The position numbers and the translations under genes were made by a program. 64,000 nucleotides of DNA, taken from contig OY997589.1 of assembly GCA_963921825.1 (NCBI GenBank), positions 43,534,638 through 43,598,637 of the forward strand, given 5' to 3'. The notes beneath the pieces were generated by a model, which was not told the DNA's origin, made no database searches, and saw only the letters and a program-made list of their open reading frames with translations. This stretch comes from Erodium maritimum (taxonomy: Eukaryota; Streptophyta; Magnoliopsida; Geraniales; Geraniaceae). Below are positions 60,504 to 64,000 of the stretch, one piece after another. Position 1 is the first letter of the stretch, and every line of letters begins with the position of its first letter.

Positions 60504-63251
60504 TGTCACGCCCCAAATCCGGTTTTGATCGAACTCGAGACGTGAGCTAAAAGTAATAATAATAAATGCAAATTTAAACAAAATAACTCCAAAATTAAGT
60601 TCAAACCAATAATTCTGCCAACAAGAGTCAAATGCTCGAAATCCAAGTAATAAGAAGTTTAGTACAAAAAAGGAAAGTACGTCTCTAGACCACCCAAACT
60701 AGGACTCTCGCTAAGCTTCCAAGCTCCGAGACATCCTCTAAATCAATTCGCGATCAAAACCTGTAGCACAGTAGAAAAGGGGGTGAGCTTTCGCTCAGTA
60801 GGAAAAAGTAGTAAAGGGAGTGAGTAATTGCTCACCACCACGGATACCCGTCCGATTATGGCATACTAGTAAGGCAATAACACGAATCATTTAAACAAGT
60901 AACCTAAAGACAACGCTTGACCCCACTCGGAAGCAACCCGTAAATCAAACTCGATACTGAACTGACATTCATACACTTCTTCTCAACTATGCTCTTAGCA
61001 CTCGTCACCTAAACAATTCTCAATGGACTACGACCTCGGTTATCTCACAACTGACCACGCGTGCGAACTCGCATGACAATACACTGAACTCGGGTATAAA
61101 TGGATTCAAATCACAGAGGATCACATAACAGGCATAAGTAACCACAGCAAACCAAAACAGATCAACACACAGAGTAATATCATTAGCAACCACTTCCACA
61201 CTGAGTGTCCAAGAGCAATGCGCCGGATTCCATAGCCCGGCTCAACCATATCGTACCGAACTCGACATCGGCCTAGATATCTTCCCGGAACACACAACAT
61301 CGGAGTGCAACTCATAACATACCGGACCGGAATCCTCCGTCGATCAGGTATCTTCCCGTAGCACGGGGTACCAATCACATCACACATATCATACCGGAAC
61401 ACTCAGCATCGGCCTAGGTACTCTATACCGGAATCCTCTACGGTATAGTCATTGCCTTGGAACACCCTCCTCGGCCTAGATATCCTATACCGGAATCCTC
61501 TACGGTATAGATATCATACCGGAACACCATCCTCAGTCTAGATATCCTATACCGGAATCCTCTATGGTATAGATATCGGACCGGAACACCATCCTCGGCA
61601 TAATACATCACCCGATCATATCATAAGGCAGTAGTTCATGTCATACCAAACATTAAATACCAAACATATCATACAGAACATACAACATCGGTCTATCAAT
61701 CACCCGATCACATCACAAGACACTACTTCACACTAACATTCACCACGTTTTCATAGCATATCATGACCCTTAATTTAACAACGGAACATACCACATCTCA
61801 AACATTACAAGCTACTAATCACAACAAGCGCAACCAACACACAATCATACGGGCACAACCTGGCCCACATGTGATTCTACAACACATCAAGTCCCACACC
61901 TACGGGCACGACATGGCCCGCAAGTGGTTCCATATTTAAAAGACTACTCTAGTTATTCACATCCTACATGTGATTCTACAATTATTTTGGTTGTTCAAAT
62001 CATATATGCATTCTAGTAGTTTCCATAATTAAACCGGTATTCGCTACTTTTCCCTACCTCAACCGCTATCCAACCGAGCAACCACGAGTCGCCTAGTAGC
62101 CTCCTCCGTCGTGATCGGGAACAACGTCTAAGATCACAAAGTAATACGAGAATCAATACTAATTCAAGGGTGGTTTAAAGAGTTAACACCCAATTTAACC
62201 CCCAATACGTTCGGTTATTGATAAACTTCCTAATTGCCCGAAAAATAGTCAAAATGGACTTGGAAAGTCCATTTCTGATCCATCACGGAGTGGGTCACGG
62301 AGCCTTGATGGCTCCGTCACGGTTTGGGTCACGGAACCGTGACGGGTCTGAACAGCACCCTCCTTCTTCTTCCTCCAGCTTCATCCCCACGAATCCAAAC
62401 CCTCAAAACTCCATTGTTAACCTCCAAAACCTCAAAATCCACCTCAATAACCTCAAAACTTCATGACCCAAGATTGGGTTTCATCAAATCAACAAAAACT
62501 CAACCAATCTCCAACATATTCCTCCACTTTTCTCCACAACTCAACCATTTAATCATGACAAACCTTAAACCTATAAACCCAAGCCTAGTTCATGCAATTT
62601 CTACCAAACCCACAACCCAAAGTTCATCAAAATGAGATTTGATTGAGAGTTTACCTTGGGAAATGAAGAAAGGATGAGAAATATGGAAGAATGAGGGACT
62701 TTGGTGGAGAAATCAAGCAAAAGGAGCTCCTTTTTCTTCTCTTCTTCTCCTTCTCCTTCAATGGAGTTTTTTTTTCTCTCTCTCTCTTCTGTAGCTAATT
62801 TCGGCCAAGAGAGATAATATGAGCTGAAAATTGCTCCTAGATAGCCTTTAACCTAAATTAGAAATGCCCTATTTGCCATCTAGCCCCTTTTTCTGTTATG
62901 TCCCAAAAATGGGGGTAAATGGGTCTTAATCCACCCTTTTCTTCTCCTCCAAGACTCATGGAAATGTGTCCATGTGGGGTCCACCTCTACCTATAATTAT
63001 TTCAGCCCATTTAATGTAATCCGATAAAGTCCCTAATTTGACCCTGTTTGACCCGGATTTGACTTTTTCGCAAAATTAGTCATTTGAAAGGAAACGACCC
63101 AAATAAGATAACCGTAGCGACGGCTAAGCTTTTTGTGTCCCGGAAAGGTCCCGAATGACTTCCGGAGTCATCGGTTGACTTTTCCGACGGAAAGTCAACT
63201 TTTGCCAAATTTCACCAGTTCGACCGGTATCGACCAGGGGTGGTTCTTACA
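60504..63251 (-). repeat. Solo gypsy LTR (2748 bp)
   Basis: Complete LTR: TGTCACGCCCCAAATCCGG to GGTTCTTACA, flanked by the perfect duplication GCCTT and with no internal region. It arises from LTR-LTR recombination. Its orientation is minus, as judged from the gypsy element at 15-26 kb. It contains a TGAGCTTTCGCTCA hairpin near 60783, the 65-bp array at 61380-61620 and a GTCACGG palindrome cluster at 62280-62345. Confidence 0.92.
61380..61620 (-). repeat. About 65-bp tandem repeat with inverted cores (solo LTR)
   Basis: Units combine TACCGGAACACCATCCTCGG then CCTAGATATCC then TATACCGGAATCCTCTACGG then TATAGATAT. TATACCG..CGGTATA is itself an inverted repeat, so each unit can form a hairpin. 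About four units, the first and last diverged. Confidence 0.75.
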
Positions 63252-63598
63252 GCCTTCACCATCGATAGCGGAGCCTTCACCGTCGAGTGTGGAGCTCAGA
63301 AAGTCAAACATGAGCAGAGACAGAGGAAAGGGGGGAAAGAGAAGAGAGTGGAGGGGTAAAGGGGAAGCAGAGGCCTCCGCCGATAACAACTATGACCGAA
63401 ACCATATTCTTCATTGGTGAGGAGAAACAAGGGGTGGCAGTACCAGTTGTAAGTAGGGTTTGACATTTTTTATTAGAGATTTTGGTCCCTTCCAACACTT
63501 GTTTGTAATTTACACCTTCTAGTGGTTGTGGGATTTGACTTCCTATCCTTTGTTTCTCTATTTCCCTTTCTTGTTTTCAATGAAGGTTTTGAATCAAT
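63252..63598 (-). mobile_element. Retroposon-like sequence, right part
   Basis: Resumes the sequence broken at 60503 after the duplicated GCCTT. It begins with two similar units, GCCTTCACCATCGATAGCGGA and GCCTTCACCGTCGAGTGTGGA. No gene recognised. Confidence 0.4.
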
Positions 63599-64000
63599 TT
63601 TTTTTTTTGAGCAGGTAACAAGAGTAATATATTAATGAAAAGAAACTTCCAGAGATACAGTCCTAAAACGGATCTCCCAGGAGAGACAACTAACAATTGA
63701 AATAGCTGCAAGGAAAACAAATAAAAGATCCACACATCGTGGGACAACTATTAAATTGAAAACTACTCTTTCACCGAAATGTTTCAAAGGTGTCGACAGG
63801 AGAATGTTGCGATAGCGGTCGAGTCAACCGGTACAGCGGCTGAAGACTGTGGAGGAGGGCCGAGTAAAACCTATGATCCGATCGGGCACTAATCGACTCT
63901 GGTCCCAAGAGTGACGGCCTGAGCAGCCCTGTAACCAGGAACTTAAGTGGCTCAAATGGATTACGCATCCTCCCAAAAAGCCAGCTGACGTCGTCCCCCT
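63599..64000 (-). mobile_element. 3' end of another minus-strand retroposon (runs off window)
   Basis: TTTTTTTTTTGAGCAGGTAA is the reverse of a poly(A)-tailed LINE-type 3' end. The following 390 bp carry a short minus-strand frame (63771-63968) with no known domain. Confidence 0.45.

Overview
The window is nuclear DNA of a flowering plant, most likely a eudicot. The evidence is GT-AG spliced genes, Ty1/copia and Ty3/gypsy LTR retrotransposons primed by initiator-Met tRNA, plant L1-type LINEs with a terminal RNase H domain, and Mutator-like DNA transposons. Transposon remnants make up most of it. Only two intact host genes can be supported, in a ~10 kb island at 30.2-39.9 kb. I see no prokaryotic genes, CRISPR array, rRNA or tRNA gene.

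Layout. 1-10736: a minus-strand Ty1/copia family in tandem (internal-LTR-internal-truncated LTR, period about 6.67 kb). 10737-12617: a plus-strand fragment of a gypsy element (LTR end, primer-binding site, leader). 12618-15038 and 26702-30000: two copies of a block in which a piece of the copia LTR is fused to a decayed plus-strand LINE. 15039-26701: an 11.7 kb minus-strand Ty3/gypsy chromovirus-like element with both LTRs but many stops. 30170-36760: an intact two-domain cyclopropane fatty acid synthase gene, 23 coding exons, 866 aa. 36880-39900: a convergent minus-strand gene of two coding exons for a 92-aa acidic protein ending in a CaaX box. 40051-46300: two LINE copies that share the same 5' end. 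46560-47191: a GC-rich island of unknown nature. 47192-49468: truncated gypsy-type and copia-type LTR pieces. 49469-52524: a minus-strand LINE ORF2. 52580-53240: a diffuse GTTCC-AAAATTTT repeat. 53690-55330: minus-strand LINE ORF1 remains. 55734-58660: a Mutator-like element with a 9-bp target duplication and a second Mutator-like element nested inside. 58980-60503 and 63252-63598: retroposon-like sequence split by a perfect solo gypsy LTR (60504-63251, target duplication GCCTT). 63599-64000: poly(T) start of a further minus-strand retroposon.

The transposons record a history of unequal recombination more than of fresh insertion. The copia tandem shares inactivating changes, the main gypsy element has no target duplication, the LINE block is duplicated with its stops, and one gypsy LTR survives solo. 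I found no convincing new multi-gene system. The most interesting items are the intact fatty acid synthase gene inside this background, the small CaaX protein, the palindrome cluster shared by several gypsy families, and the nested Mutator pair.
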